DNA of 64,000 bases, from NCBI GenBank assembly GCA_037783545.1, contig JBBELK010000003.1, positions 2,790,001 to 2,854,000 of the forward strand. Direction: 5' to 3'. The notes beneath the pieces were generated by a model that was given only the letters and a program-made list of their open reading frames with translations, was not told the origin of the DNA and did no database searches. The position numbers were made by a program, and so were the translations under genes. The DNA is from Henricia sp. BOLD:AAB3569 (lineage: Eukaryota; Echinodermata; Asteroidea; Spinulosida; Echinasteridae). Positions 47,201-56,900 of this stretch are shown here, piece by piece. Every line of letters begins with the position of its first letter. Position 1 is the first letter of the stretch.

Positions 47201-50200
47201 TTTACTTCGCCATTTTGGATCTAGCGCTGAACCATCTCTCGAGAAGGATTCCACAGATCACAGATCTCGATCAGGATGTGCGCGAAGTGAACGAGTTCAC
47301 CTTGGATCTGCGCGGATCTGAATCTGGATCCGTCCGAAACAAACACGCCCTCAAAGAGTTTTGACAGAATTTTTGACAGAATTTTTGACAGAATTTTTGA
47401 CAGAATTTTTGACTGAAGTTTTGACAGAATTTTAACGCAAATTTGTTTTTGTATCAGATTTAGAATTACCTTTTCTGCCGGGATAAAGATCTGGGTAATA
47501 CTCGAAGAAGAGATCTGGTCGATCGAGGTTGCCAAAAGCCTCCATTTCTACTTCCGCCATGCTGAACTGGTGGAGTTTGATCAACAACGCAAAACGTGTT
47601 AGCCAAATCTGGAAAAAAAGTACACACACACAATCCGACAAAATGTTAACTTAATATAGTCTTAACAAAAACCATAATTTTCATATCAAATCTTGATCAG
47701 AACAGAAGTTTCGGTAAACTTGTGGATCGACCAATCACTTTGGAATCGCTTAGTTGTAATACTGCCATTTTGTATTACAACTAAAGCACTACAGTCATTG
47801 GTAAATTCCAATGGGTAAAACAGTTTTTTGTGGGATAATACAGTTTGCCAATAATCTATTATTGACCACCAATCGAGAACGTACTGACACCATTATCTAA
47901 ATTTTTTGGAAATGGCGTTTATTGCGTTTTGCGCTGAAACTCTTCATATGTACCTGTAATGACTGAGGGGTGTGCTTCGATGGCATGTCCGTTTGACCTT
48001 TACCCTGACCCGCGGAGGTCAACAGAAGTCCAGTCAAGTCCAAAGCGGCTCTCAAACAACCAACATCCTGTATCAGATAGAATTAAATAGACAAAACTCA
48101 TTTACACCATAGTTGTAGTCGAGTCCATCACAAGTCCTCACAAGCCTTCACAAGTCCACCACAAGTCCCCGAGTCTTAATTCAAGTCATAAGCTATTCAA
48201 ATGAACTCTAACAAAGGCATTCGTTTGTGCAACCTTTGCTTCTTGTTACTGGACTTGTGATGGACTCGACTAAAACCCTGCTTTACAGAAAGAAAGGTCC
48301 ATACAGAAAGAGGTCCATATTCGGCCACTACATGGAGTAAAGTTTTTCAAATACATATTTAAGGGGTCGTTCAAATTTGTCAACATTTTCACGGTTTTAC
48401 AGAGCAAAGCAAGGGGGAGGGGGATCGAGGGCCGCGTACGACTTTACATGCACTGTAAAATGTTGACAATTTATCGTAGTGCTTAACATTTTTTGATAAG
48501 TAGTATTTTGACGGGAGGGAGAGGGGTCTTGAAAAATACTACGCTCTGTAGAACCGTGAAAATGTTGACAACTTTAGACGGCCCCCAAGTCAAGCAGCAT
48601 TTACCAATAATTTCTTCAGCCCAACTTCGTCCCGTGTCACTTGGTCCACCGTCAGTGCCACTCGTTTGCTTGCTTCGGATTCTCCCATGTAGCGGTACAC
48701 AAGCTCCTTCACTGGGTCACCCTGCAAGAGAAGTCAATGAATAATTCATCACATTATGAATAATTCATCACATTATGAATAATTCATCACATTATGAATA
48801 ATTCATCACATTATGAATAATTCATCACATTATGAATAATTCATACTAATGCTCCTAATGCAATATGAGAAAAATATCATATGGTCCTCATCGGGATATG
48901 AACCCGAGACCTCCGACTCTCCGAGCAGATGCTCTACCAGCTAAGCTGGGCTGCATCCGAAATACTGACTTTGGCTGTGGATTTGGCTGTAGCAGTCCTT
49001 AGCAACAGCATAGCAACAGCCAAAACCAGTATTTCGGATGCAGCCTTATTTAGGCAGTGGTATACTGTCAGGTTTCCCCAATGAAACAATTTTTTTCTCT
49101 CGGAGTGGGATGGGTGCAACATCCAGAGAAAAAAATTAGTTTGTAAGGAAAACCCGAGAGAGTAAACCACTGATCCTCATAGCTCAGCTGGTAAAGCATC
49201 TGCCTGGAAAGTCGGCGGTCACGGGTTCGAATCCTGATGAGATCCATACAATTTTCTGTTCATCTCATGTTTGGCTGTTTTAATGCTTCTGTTATTCATC
49301 TTCCTGCTTTTGATGAGACATTTTATAGTTAAATTGGCATTTGACTTACTTGTGGCTCTTCAAGAACAATTCCGGGCATTGTTAACTGAGCTCTGTCGAC
49401 AAACTCCGTCCCTTGCAGTGCTAACATCCGGTTAGCGAGTACTTTCTGCGTGGTGGACGTCGGCAACCACGCATCATGTCTGCGATCACTGTGACTCATG
49501 CTGATCGCCGTAGCGAAGGCATCTTCACCTTCTTGCGATGGGCTCATTGGGGCAAAGAGTTGGGGCTTTGGAAGGGGCTTAACTGCCTGAGGTGATGGTA
49601 ACTTTGTTAAAGACTCAGATTTAGGGCTTTCTGTCGAAGATGCTTGTGTTGGACCTTTGGTGTCGGTTTCCGGAGCACCTTGTGTTTTTGTAAATGCCAC
49701 TTTGAAAGGTTCCCCTTCTGTGTTATCTTCGACTCTGCAAACATGAGGGCTAGTTACGCCATGATCAGGAGAACGGTTAACGGTATCTGCAGGTTGGTTG
49801 TCTGATGGGGCCCCATGGGTGTCCTGGGCTGATAGTTCAAGCAGGGTCTGTTTAGTTGGTTCTTGGGAGACCTCTTTAGCTGGTTCCTGAGAGACCTGGT
49901 TTATTTCGAGTGCGTTACTTGGATGGTCAATAGGTACATCCACTTCTCCCGCCTTTGAGCTTTCGGTCGATTCCGATCTCACAAATTCATCTCCGCCACT
50001 CATGAAAGAATCAAAGAAATTCTTAGCTTCAACATCGCCGACGGTTTCTACCTGCCCCTCAAAGAAACTACTTATGTTGGGTTGAGGTCCCGGAACAGTC
50101 ACAGTCTCCACTCCTACCAGACTTTGAACTTGGCTTGCATCCCCACTCGGGTTGTCCGAATCCGAGAACTTAAAATGGGCTCCTGGACTTCCGATGGGTT

Positions 50201-50666
50201 GGGATTCAAAGCCATCAATAGAAGTCTGTCGAGAGCGCATAGCTTCTACGGCTGATGATTCAGACCTCTCAGATTTGTCGGGAAACACTTCTTCCGTTAT
50301 GTCCATTTCAAGACTCGAGGGTCCAGACACAGGAGCCTGGATTGAGAAATCACTCCTGGGAATCGGATCCGATTCTTCGATCCCAAAGAGCCTTGCATCG
50401 AAGGGTTTAGGAGACCCAATCTGCGCCTCTTGGTTATTATCCGACTCCATTTTACTTCCCTGATCCGCATCTTCCGATTTTCCAACCCCCGTTTCTTCCT
50501 CGGTATTCTCTTTCTCCACATTACCACCCTCAACGCTCACCGAGTCGTCCAAAGGAACCGAGTCTTGGGAAACGCTGTCCAGGTTGATCACATCGCCGAC
50601 CGTGGCATGGGCTACCATTTCACTGGGTGTGTCCGAGTACGTATACGTCTCCTCTGCTTTATCCAT
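41290..50666 (-). CDS. TRAPPC12: Trafficking protein particle complex subunit 12, 11 exons, 825 aa
   Basis: Exons in coding order: 49350-50666, 48605-48721, 47954-48067, 47470-47608, 46588-46700, 46391-46463, 45973-46046, 44110-44208, 42832-42932, 42334-42421, 41290-41532 (stop TGA). Phases match throughout; total 2478 bp. Exon 1 alone encodes residues 1-439, an acidic, Ser/Glu/Pro-rich disordered region, as in the vertebrate protein. From exon 2 the sequence follows human TRAPPC12: [59 protein letters not shown], then TPR helices ending [21 protein letters not shown] and [12 protein letters not shown]. The family works in TRAPPIII at the ER-Golgi boundary and also in mitosis at kinetochores (TRAMM). 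Human is 735 aa; the N-terminal region accounts for the extra length. Exon 9 splices after AAC CA, so a GT inside CAGTAAGT is the donor. It is divergent from EIPR1, 3.3 kb away. Confidence 0.95.
42031..42312. repeat. GGCCAACTCAGCAGGGCAT repeat, copy 2 (inverted)
   Basis: Reverse-complement copy of 8540-8856 with the same internal blocks (CCAGCATGCCCTAT). It reaches to 22 bp from the TRAPPC12 exon 10 donor. Confidence 0.5.
42485..42762. mobile_element. TTTAAAGGTAGAACACATGA element, copy 2
   Basis: Starts in the GGGCGAAGTGGTTTTGGG minisatellite and runs through GACAAAACCATTTCAGG to ATCATGTGTTCTACCTTTAA. Truncated copy in TRAPPC12 intron 9. Confidence 0.65.
43140..43940. mobile_element. MITE of the AGGAGCGTG family, copy 3, split by a foldback
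   Basis: The left part (GATTTTGTTCTAACCTAGAA to ATATCCTTAAAAAT) and right part (GGATTGAGAACACAATTTCA to GTGGACACGCTC) together match copies 2 and 4. 43342-43826 is a separate insertion between them. TRAPPC12 intron 8. Confidence 0.7.
43342..43826. mobile_element. 485-bp foldback inserted in an AGGAGCGTG MITE
   Basis: AACTCCTAAAAAAAAGTTCG with CTTTTTTGAGGAGTT; GGAAAGTCAAGTTTGACTGA with CAGTCAAACTTGACTTTC; CAATTGGGGGATGTGCAG with CTGCACATCCCCCAATTG. The arms extend almost to the centre at 43580. Confidence 0.75.
44501..45398. mobile_element. Tc1-type MITE with its end amplified as eight 97-bp repeats
   Basis: Starts TA-CAGTTGAAGTCAGAAGTAT and ends ATACTTCTGACTTCAACTG-TA. The end sequence closely resembles Tc1/mariner termini such as the Sleeping Beauty type, and TA flanks both sides. 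Inside, ACAGTTGAA(A/G)TC recurs at 44501, 44598, 44695, 44792, 44889, 44986, 45083 and 45180, an exact 97-bp step. Each unit holds ATACATGTACACCACTACCA and TGGTAAACAGGACTAC. TRAPPC12 intron 7. Confidence 0.9.
45663..45905. mobile_element. MITE, CATAAAGCTGTTTA family, copy 3
   Basis: GGGGCCAATTTCATAGAGGT on the left, AGCTCTATGAAATTGGCACC on the right. TRAPPC12 intron 7. Confidence 0.65.
46112..46252. mobile_element. MITE, TTCCGTTTACTGGTCGCCA family, copy 2
   Basis: CTTCCGTTTACTGGTCGCCA on the left, GCAACCAGTGAACGGAATTC on the right. TRAPPC12 intron 6. Confidence 0.7.
46945..47350. mobile_element. MITE, GGCGTGTTTGTTTC family, copy 2
   Basis: Ends GGGCGTGTTTGTTTCATGAC and TCCGAAACAAACACGCCC. 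About 400 bp; interior has CAGATCCGAATCCAGATCCC and its reverse complement. TRAPPC12 intron 4. Confidence 0.75.
48109..48280. mobile_element. MITE, GTAGTCGAGTCCATCACAAG family, copy 2
   Basis: AGTTGTAGTCGAGTCCATCA and TGGACTTGTGATGGACTCGAC-type ends, CTTGTTACTGGACTT inside. TRAPPC12 intron 2. Confidence 0.75.
48362..48586. mobile_element. MITE, GTTGTCAACATTTT family, copy 2
   Basis: Same ends and interior as the copy at 7682 (AGGGGTCGTTCAAATTTGTC, GACAACTTTAGACGGCCCC). It lies in TRAPPC12 intron 2, with its end 18 bp downstream of the exon 2 donor. Confidence 0.8.
48737..48845. repeat. 19-bp microsatellite ATGAATAATTCATCACATT
   Basis: Six head-to-tail copies, nearly exact. It starts 16 bp upstream of TRAPPC12 exon 2, within intron 1. 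Confidence 0.9.
48888..48947 (-). repeat. tRNA-Ser(GGA)-like sequence, minus strand
   Basis: Reverse complement AGCTTAGCTGGTAGAGCATC, GGAGAG in the anticodon place, GGGTTCATATCCC T-arm. Acceptor stem missing, T loop altered; a SINE head, not a gene. Confidence 0.5.
48950..49045. mobile_element. Foldback MITE, GGCTGCATCCGAA family, copy 2
   Basis: GGCTGCATCCGAAATACTGA and CAGTATTTCGGATGCAGCC ends. It is inserted beside a tRNA-Ser-like sequence in TRAPPC12 intron 1. Confidence 0.8.
49057..49170. repeat. Inverted repeat between the two tRNA-like heads
   Basis: CAGTGGTATACTGTC and AGTAAACCACTG, TTTTTTTCTCTCGG and CCGAGAGA / AGAAAAAAATT pair around ATGGGTGCAACATCC. A related block, CAGTGGTATAAATTCTCGGG, follows the tRNA-like sequence at 61405. 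Confidence 0.5.
49173..49245 (+). repeat. tRNA-Ser(GGA)-like sequence, plus strand
   Basis: TCATAGCTCAGCTGGTAAAG, loop CTGGAAA (GGA in the anticodon place), GGGTTCGAATCC T-arm. The anticodon stem has a mismatch and the acceptor arm is weak. It faces the copy at 48888 in inverted orientation. Confidence 0.5.
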
Positions 50667-50787
50667 GGTGGTTGGTCGATGTCGCGGCTACACTGAAATT
50701 AAGCGGCTAGCCGTCATCTGATCAAAAATTTTAAAGGTAAATATAATTATAATATTAAAGTCAGATCAAAAATCACAAAAGCCAACA

Positions 50788-50905
50788 AGGTATGAATTCT
50801 GTTCACTGGTCGCCACTGAGATGCAGTGTGTTAAGTCTATGGCAGAGAAGGAAATTGTTGAATGTTTTTTGCTCCTAAATTCACTTCCCTTTAAAATATT
50901 AACAC
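50788..50905. mobile_element. MITE, TTCCGTTTACTGGTCGCCA family, copy 3 (partial)
   Basis: GTATGAATTCTGTTCACTGGT, ACTGAGATGCAGTGTGTTAA, TATTAACACGTT as in copy 2 reversed. It abuts SINE A upstream of TRAPPC12. Confidence 0.6.
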
Positions 50906-51085
50906 GTTGCATTAGCGCTAGCAGTGGGAGGAAACCCCCAGTCAGGGGGAGAACCCGCGCGGTCAAGTCATGCAAGTAGGCCAAACTGCAAACCCAATCC
51001 ACATACACGCCCCGGAATCGAACCCGGGACGCCAGAGGTGAAAGGCGGGGAAAGAACCACTACACCAACCTGACCACACTATACT
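50885..51085 (-). repeat. tRNA-derived SINE (SINE A), copy 2
   Basis: Reverse complement has GGTTGGTGTAGTGGTT (A-box), GGTTCGATTCC (B-box), then TGTATGTGGATTGGGTTTGC. Better preserved head than copy 1. It lies about 220 bp upstream of the TRAPPC12 start codon, in the divergent spacer. Confidence 0.75.
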
Positions 51086-51589
51086 CCTTTCACAGCTTCT
51101 GCATGGCCGCTGTGCAAAGGCTCTATAGTAATAAACGTGTTCTGAATAAACCAAATCCGTGGAATAAACCCAATCGAGTTTTTTTTTTTGCTTACTAAAA
51201 TTGGCCCAGCGTCAAGCTAGCACCAGATTTAGCCTCACATTCATCAGCGTGAAATATACTACGGAGTTTGCGGGAGGACATGTTAACTTTTTTAACGTCT
51301 ATGGAAGGCAAAAATCCCATATACATGTAATAATAATAATAATGAAAATTTATAATGCGCCGGTATCCATCAAAAAAGATGCTCATGGCGCTCATGTAGC
51401 ATAACAACAACAAAATTGTTTGGGTTTTTTTGCCAGCATTCTCTTGTGTATCGTTGGGTGTCATTTGTCAGTGCAGACCATGTCGCTCTTGTCTCTCTGC
51501 CTGGCTCGGAGGCGCGCTGCCATCTTTGTTTAAAAATCAACTACATGTAGATGCGTTTGGGAGAAAGTTCCCTTTAGAAATGTACTATA

Positions 51590-51745
51590 GTGGCCACCCT
51601 CGGGACCGTAAAAAAACTGGCCTCTATAAACAGGTGGCCTCTTTATAGAGGTTTCTTAAGCATTATACAAATGGCAGTTGGGACCAAAGAAAGGTGGCCA
51701 GTATAAGCAGGTGGCCTGTTTATCAAGGTGGCCTTAATAGCAGGT
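51590..51745. repeat. GTGGCC-repeat foldback
   Basis: ACTATAGTGGCCACCCTCGG with runs of (A/C)AGGTGGCC(T/A) and a TTTACTGTAGTA end. Short pseudo-palindromic element upstream of TRAPPC12. No ORF. Confidence 0.45.
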
Positions 51746-51802
51746 TTTACTGTAGTACTCAAAGGACCTACAACCGTTGTTTGGACTTACCAAGCCCATA
51801 CG

Positions 51803-52080
51803 GATGAGAAGAATGAGAAGAATGAGAAGAATGAGAAGAATGAGAAGAATGAGAAGAATGAGAAGAATGAGAAGAAAGAGAAGAAAGAGAAGAAAGAGAA
51901 GAAAGAGAAAAAAGAGAAGAAAGAGAAGAAAGAGAAGAAAGAGAAGAAAGAGAAGAATGAGAAGAAAGAGAAGAAAGAGAAGAAAGAGAAGAAAGAGAAG
52001 AAAGAGAAGAATGAGAAGAATGAGAAGAATGAGAAGAATGAGAAGAATGAGAAGAATACGAAGAATACGAAGAATCCAAA
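51803..52080. repeat. GAGAAGAA(A/T) minisatellite
   Basis: Roughly 30 units of the 9-mer GAGAAGAAA or GAGAAGAAT in blocks: T-type first, A-type in the middle, T-type last. All frames are open only because of the period. It runs straight into the repeat at 52085. Confidence 0.95.
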
Positions 52081-52084
52081 GAAT

Positions 52085-52573
52085 GATGTTCCCGCCAAAA
52101 AACAACGCGGAGGAAATTTTTCTAATTTGGATATAAGATAGCTTGATGTCTGAAGATTAGTCCAACAAAATTACAGGGTGGCACACGAAGACTGGATATT
52201 GTTTTTGTGCGATTTACTTAACCATAATTCCTCGGCTAACTTAACCGCCACTCACTAAACCTGTGCATAGCACAGTGGCGCTGAAGTTGGCCAAGGAATT
52301 AGGGTTAAGTAAATCGCACAAAAACATTCATATCCATTCTTCGTGTGAATTTTGTTTGAATAATCTTTAAACATCAAGCTATCATATATCCAAATTAGAA
52401 AAATGTCCTCCGCGTTGTTTTTGGGCGGGAACACAATTAAATTGAAACAGCGCAATATCCCGGCAAGGACGTGCATAGCACACGTCGAGTGAGTGGCGGT
52501 AAAGTTGGCCGAGGAATTAGGCTTAAGTAAATCGCACAAAAACACATTTCATTCTTCGTGTGCCACCCTGTAA
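52085..52573. repeat. Inverted pair of the repeat seen at 33468
   Basis: Plus copy 52085-52270 (AACAACGCGGAGGAAATTTT, GGGTGGCACACGAAGACTGG) and minus copies through 52573 (CCTCCGCGTTGTTTTTGGGC, TTCTTCGTGTGCCACCCTGT). Together they make a foldback of about 480 bp. Confidence 0.7.
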
Positions 52574-52801
52574 TTTTTTTTGACTAAACAACCACAATCA
52601 ACACAAAAATTATACAAACATCCATAATTAGAAAATCACAATTAGTCCAACGGTACAACCTCATTTCAAATGACACCCAACGATACACAAGAAACTGCTG
52701 ACGGTAAAAAAAATGTTGTTATGCAGCACGTATATGGTATTTTTGCCTTCCATACACGTTGTGGGGTGTTATGGCCGAGCGGTCTAGTGCGTCGAACTTA
52801 A

Positions 52802-53372
52802 AGGGCCCCTTATTTAAGATTTTTATCAATGATGCTTTAAAACCACTTTACTTAGTTAAAGTCATAAAAATCCTATTTAGAGCTTGCTTTGGGGGTTAAA
52901 ACAAAGGTTTTTAGTTTTTATGCTAATGCAAATATGCATATTCATGACCAAGGTCACGACGTCACAAGAGGCAAACACAGGAAAATCACATTGAACTGTG
53001 CACAAAAGATTCCACTTTTTTCTCAATTTTCCTGTAACTTTTGTAATCCATGGCTGTTTGAGTTTGTTTTACATGTTGCCTGCTGTAAGCCATGACAAAA
53101 CTGGGGGTAGAAACTGCAGCAATTTGCCACAAGTCCAACTTGAAGTCTTATGTTTTTTCTTAACTTTTCCCTTCTGTCTTCCTTATGTGATGCACTCAAA
53201 ACAGCGCCCTCTGTCTGTGATTTATTGCAATGAAATCTTCAAAGTTTAAAAATGCCACCTTTTAATTATTTATTTTACATCCAAACGAACAATAGTATGT
53301 CTTGCCGAACAAGTAATCCGTCATTATGAAGCAAAGCTTAGGCACAAAGTTGTTTAGGATGTCACAGGCCCT
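52802..53372. mobile_element. 571-bp element at a duplicated TTAA, AGGGCC ends
   Basis: AGGGCC at the left and GGCCCT at the right, with TTAA on each outer side (52798-52801 and 53373-53376). The intact SINE has a single TTAA at this point, so TTAA is a true 4-bp target duplication. That is the signature of piggyBac-type transposition. No transposase frame inside. Confidence 0.8.
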
Positions 53373-53388
53373 TTAAGTTCCTGTACTA

Positions 53389-53522
53389 GGGCGTGTTTGT
53401 TTCTGACGAATCCGCCGACCCTGATCTGCGCAGATGGTTCAGCGCTATATGCATAGTTGGATCTAGCTGAACCATCTGCGCAGATCTCGGATCGGCGGAT
53501 TCGTCCGAAACAAACACGCCCC
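53389..53522. mobile_element. MITE, GGCGTGTTTGTTTC family, copy 3, inside SINE B
   Basis: Ends GGGCGTGTTTGTTTCTGACG and GTCCGAAACAAACACGCCC; the interior is a perfect GAACCATCTGCGCAGAT palindrome pair. It interrupts the tRNA head of SINE B at 52763. Confidence 0.8.
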
Positions 53523-53814
53523 AAGTACTAGAATGTAGGTTCGAATCCGGGCCGCGACGGGTTGTGGCACCTGTGCCCTTGAGCAAGGCACTCAACCACA
53601 CTTGCTCCCATTCCTGTAATTGGCGGTTCTCCGCTGTTGGATATGGTGAATAAATAAATAAATTTAAAAAAAAAAAAAAATTAACATGTCCTCTCGCAAA
53701 CACCGTAGTAAATTTCACGCTGATGAATGTGGTGCTGAATCTGGTGCTAGCTTGATTCAGGGTAAAATTGGTGGCGCTATATAATGTTCACCGTAAAGTA
53801 GCTCGTTGTGTGAT

Positions 53815-53915
53815 TTTTCTACAGAAAAGCAACATTTGCGACAAAAGTGCAAGTGGGAAGTATATCTTAAAATTACATTATCTGTTGATTCCAGGAGGTA
53901 ATTTCCTTAAAATCT
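53815..53915 (+). repeat. AAGCAACATTTGCGACAAAA repeat, copy upstream of EIPR1
   Basis: Direct copy at 54556-54665, inverted piece at 54395-54545, and a fuller copy at 28830-29020. Contains AAGTGCAAGTGGGAAGTATA and GATTCCAGGAGGTAATTT. It ends about 50 bp before the EIPR1 ATG. Confidence 0.65.
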
Positions 53916-53963
53916 AATTCGCTTAGCTTCTTGGAAAGGCGCCCGACTATACAAATTGACAAC

Positions 53964-56900
53964 ATGGAGGACGACGCGCCCGTCATTTACGGTCTAGAGT
54001 TTCAGGTGATAAATTAGCATTTTTACCAATTATATCTTTGAGTTTTAACTTTCGAATTTCAATTTGAGTAAAATTTTTGTGATCGTAATTAGTAACCGAT
54101 TCAACTTTGTTGGGAAACGATTTACATGCTTCGAAACCGTTCTTCAAATGAGTGCCAAATTTCCGGACAGGTGTCTTCTCGTACTGGGGAGGGGGCGGGG
54201 TCTTTTTTAAGGCGAATGTGGGATTTTTTTTGTGCATGAATTTTAGGTATCCGGCCATTTGTGATTAAATGCGCAGTATTTGTTTGGTATTTTTTTGTTC
54301 AGATTGAACACGGATTTTGGTAAATTTATAAGGCTTGGAATTGATAACTTAACTTTTTTTGCAATGAACAAAGATTTTAAGGAATTTAAATTACGTCCTG
54401 GAATCAACAGATCATTAAATTCTAAGATATACTTCCCACTTCTGTCGCAAATGTTGCATTTCTGAGATAAATAAATGTTAAAATTACTACATATAGTCAT
54501 AAAGTAATGCACAAAATGACGCGGCGAGCAAATGAAGGCAAATTTTGAAGGAGAAAATGTGATTTTTCTACAGAAAAGCAACATTTGCGACAAAAGTGCA
54601 AGTGGGAAGTATATCTTAAAATTACATTATCTGTTGATTCCAGGAGGTAATTTACTTAAAATCTATGTTCAATGTATACCAAAAAAATACCACTTATTCA
54701 ATTCTAAACTCCGAAAGAGTCTATTAATTCTGCAGTCGTGCTAATTTTTTTCCTATTTTTTTTTTTTATCCAAACCAATTTACTGGAACAGTGTTCATCC
54801 TTTTTATCTATTCTCTACATTAGGCAAGAGCTCTCACAGCTCAAGTTGCTGAAACTGAAGTGATAAGATTCCTCGTGGGAACCCAGTCCTTGAAGAATGA
54901 AAATCAGGTAAACATGCAACAGAACTTGTTACCTAAATTTAATTAAGAAGTCATTTTCCTTATAATCACTTGTTTGGTTGCTTTTTTTTCAAGATACATC
55001 TGCTTGAATTTGATGACGACAGCAACATTCTGAACAAGACGGTGTACCTACACAAAGACGGAGAAATATGGCACATCAGTGCCAGCCCTGCTGACAAGAA
55101 CATCCTGGCAACTTGTTACAATAAAAGTATGTCTGTCACTTCCCAACTACAGCAGTTATTCCAACTCGGGCAGAAACATATTTCATAGTCAGTCTAAAAG
55201 TTCCAAGTAAACATACGGTTCAAAAACGAAAATACAAAGGTAAGAGTTGAGAAGTTGATCAGAAATGTTTGTTCTTTAAAGGTAGAACACATGATTGGTA
55301 TCTTGAAAATCAGAAATGTTCACAGATTTACATATAACACAATATAAACATGATGACGTTAGAAAACTTCCCCTGAAACGGTTTTGTCTGAAGTGCTATA
55401 GTTTTTGAGAAATGAGTAAAACAGTTAATTTTCATCTCATGAGACGAAAATAATTTTTTTCAAATGATGTCGGTTACTTCGACCCAAAACCACTTCGCCC
55501 TGAACCACTTCGCCCAAAAGTGGTTTTAAGCCACTTCACCCAAACACCACTTCGCCCAAAAGCCACTTCGTGCGCAGGCCGTGGTTCAGGGCAAAGTGGT
55601 TTAGGGCAAAGTGATTTTTGGGCGAAGTGACTGTAAAGCTTTCGGAAGAATATATATATATAATACTGTGTGCTGCAGCTCTGGTGGTCATATGACATCC
55701 CACAGCCGCAATCAGTCCTTCACAAACAACACAGTTTTTGACTGTTTTCTCAAAAGTTAGACAAAGTACGGAGCTGACTTTTACTCAGGTTGGTTTTAAT
55801 CATGCATATCTTCAAACTACTTGTAACGGTTTACCAATCATGTATACTACCTTTAAAATGACTCATCAAGCCTCAGTAAGTGCAAATTTGATGGAAAACC
55901 CAAATTTTGGAGTAACAAAATTCTCAGATTTTGTGAGGAAACGCTTAGAAATTGTTCAGCCTGTCTCATATCTTTTGTACACAAGGTCTGAAGCCATGAT
56001 CAACTTTTTGATTCTTTCTAATACGAATTATAAGCCTAAACTACAACACTGGTATAGTCTTATAACATAAAATGAAATTAATTTTACCCTACCTAAAATT
56101 GCCTACCTGTCATTTAACTTTTGACCCCATGTTCAGTCGTAGATAACAAAGTAACAACCCGTGCTGCAGTCTGGCACATTCCATCAGATACATCAGAATC
56201 AAATGATAACGACCAAGATCTACGCGACGACTCCAGTGCATATGCTAGGCCAATGGAAAAGCTGTGTCGCTTTGAAAATGACGACATTGGAAACTTCATC
56301 AGGTATGCCGCAATTGAGCTTTAGCAAATCTTTGGAATCGATTAGAATCCATTCCAAATTGGGGATCAAAATTGCAATTTTGTCTAGTGGAGAAAACAAT
56401 TTCCATTACCTTGGCAATTTTGACTGTTCAGATTGTTCTAGAAAATGGATTTCGTTCTAACCTAACAATCATATAAAATACCTCCCCAAAATACTGTCTA
56501 TGGGAAGAAAACAGGAAATTTGCAATCTCCAATTTGGATGTGGAAGCAAAAAGGTTGATGTAATCACTGCACTGCTTTATGGAAGCAGATAAATTAGTTT
56601 ACAAAACTTTGGTTGATTTTTGAAGATATCCTTGAAAATGTACGGATTGAGAACGCACAATTTCAGAATGGTAATGAAAAAAATCAAAATCTCAACACCC
56701 ATTGAAAAAATGGGGAGTAAAATTTTTGTTTGTGGACACGCTCCTTTAATGGATACAGAAATGACAAAATTAAAACCACTATTTTACAGCGTGATTTTTC
56801 TTTTTTTCAATTAAACTGTTTATCATTTATACAGCATACTATGGGAACCACAGGGGGACGGTACTAAGGCTTTATTGCTATCGGACAGCCATCTCACGCA

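Larger units (their letters stand above)
52763..53675 (+). repeat. tRNA-Leu-derived SINE (SINE B), copy 3, with two nested insertions
   Basis: Pieces 52763-52801, 53373-53388 and 53523-53675 reassemble into the order seen at 37420. The first break is a TTAA-flanked element (52802-53372). The second is a GGCGTGTTTGTTTC MITE (53389-53522). The tail is AATAAATAAATAAATTT. Confidence 0.85.

Noticed and set aside
49173..49245. tRNA-Ser gene
   Set aside because: Stem mismatches and an inverted, interrupted partner indicate a SINE head.
50152..50463. Plus-strand frame opposite TRAPPC12 exon 1
   Set aside because: Antisense shadow of a long real exon.
51728..52141. Lys/Glu-rich and Ser-rich open frames
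   Set aside because: Pure translation of the GAGAAGAAN minisatellite; all frames are open.
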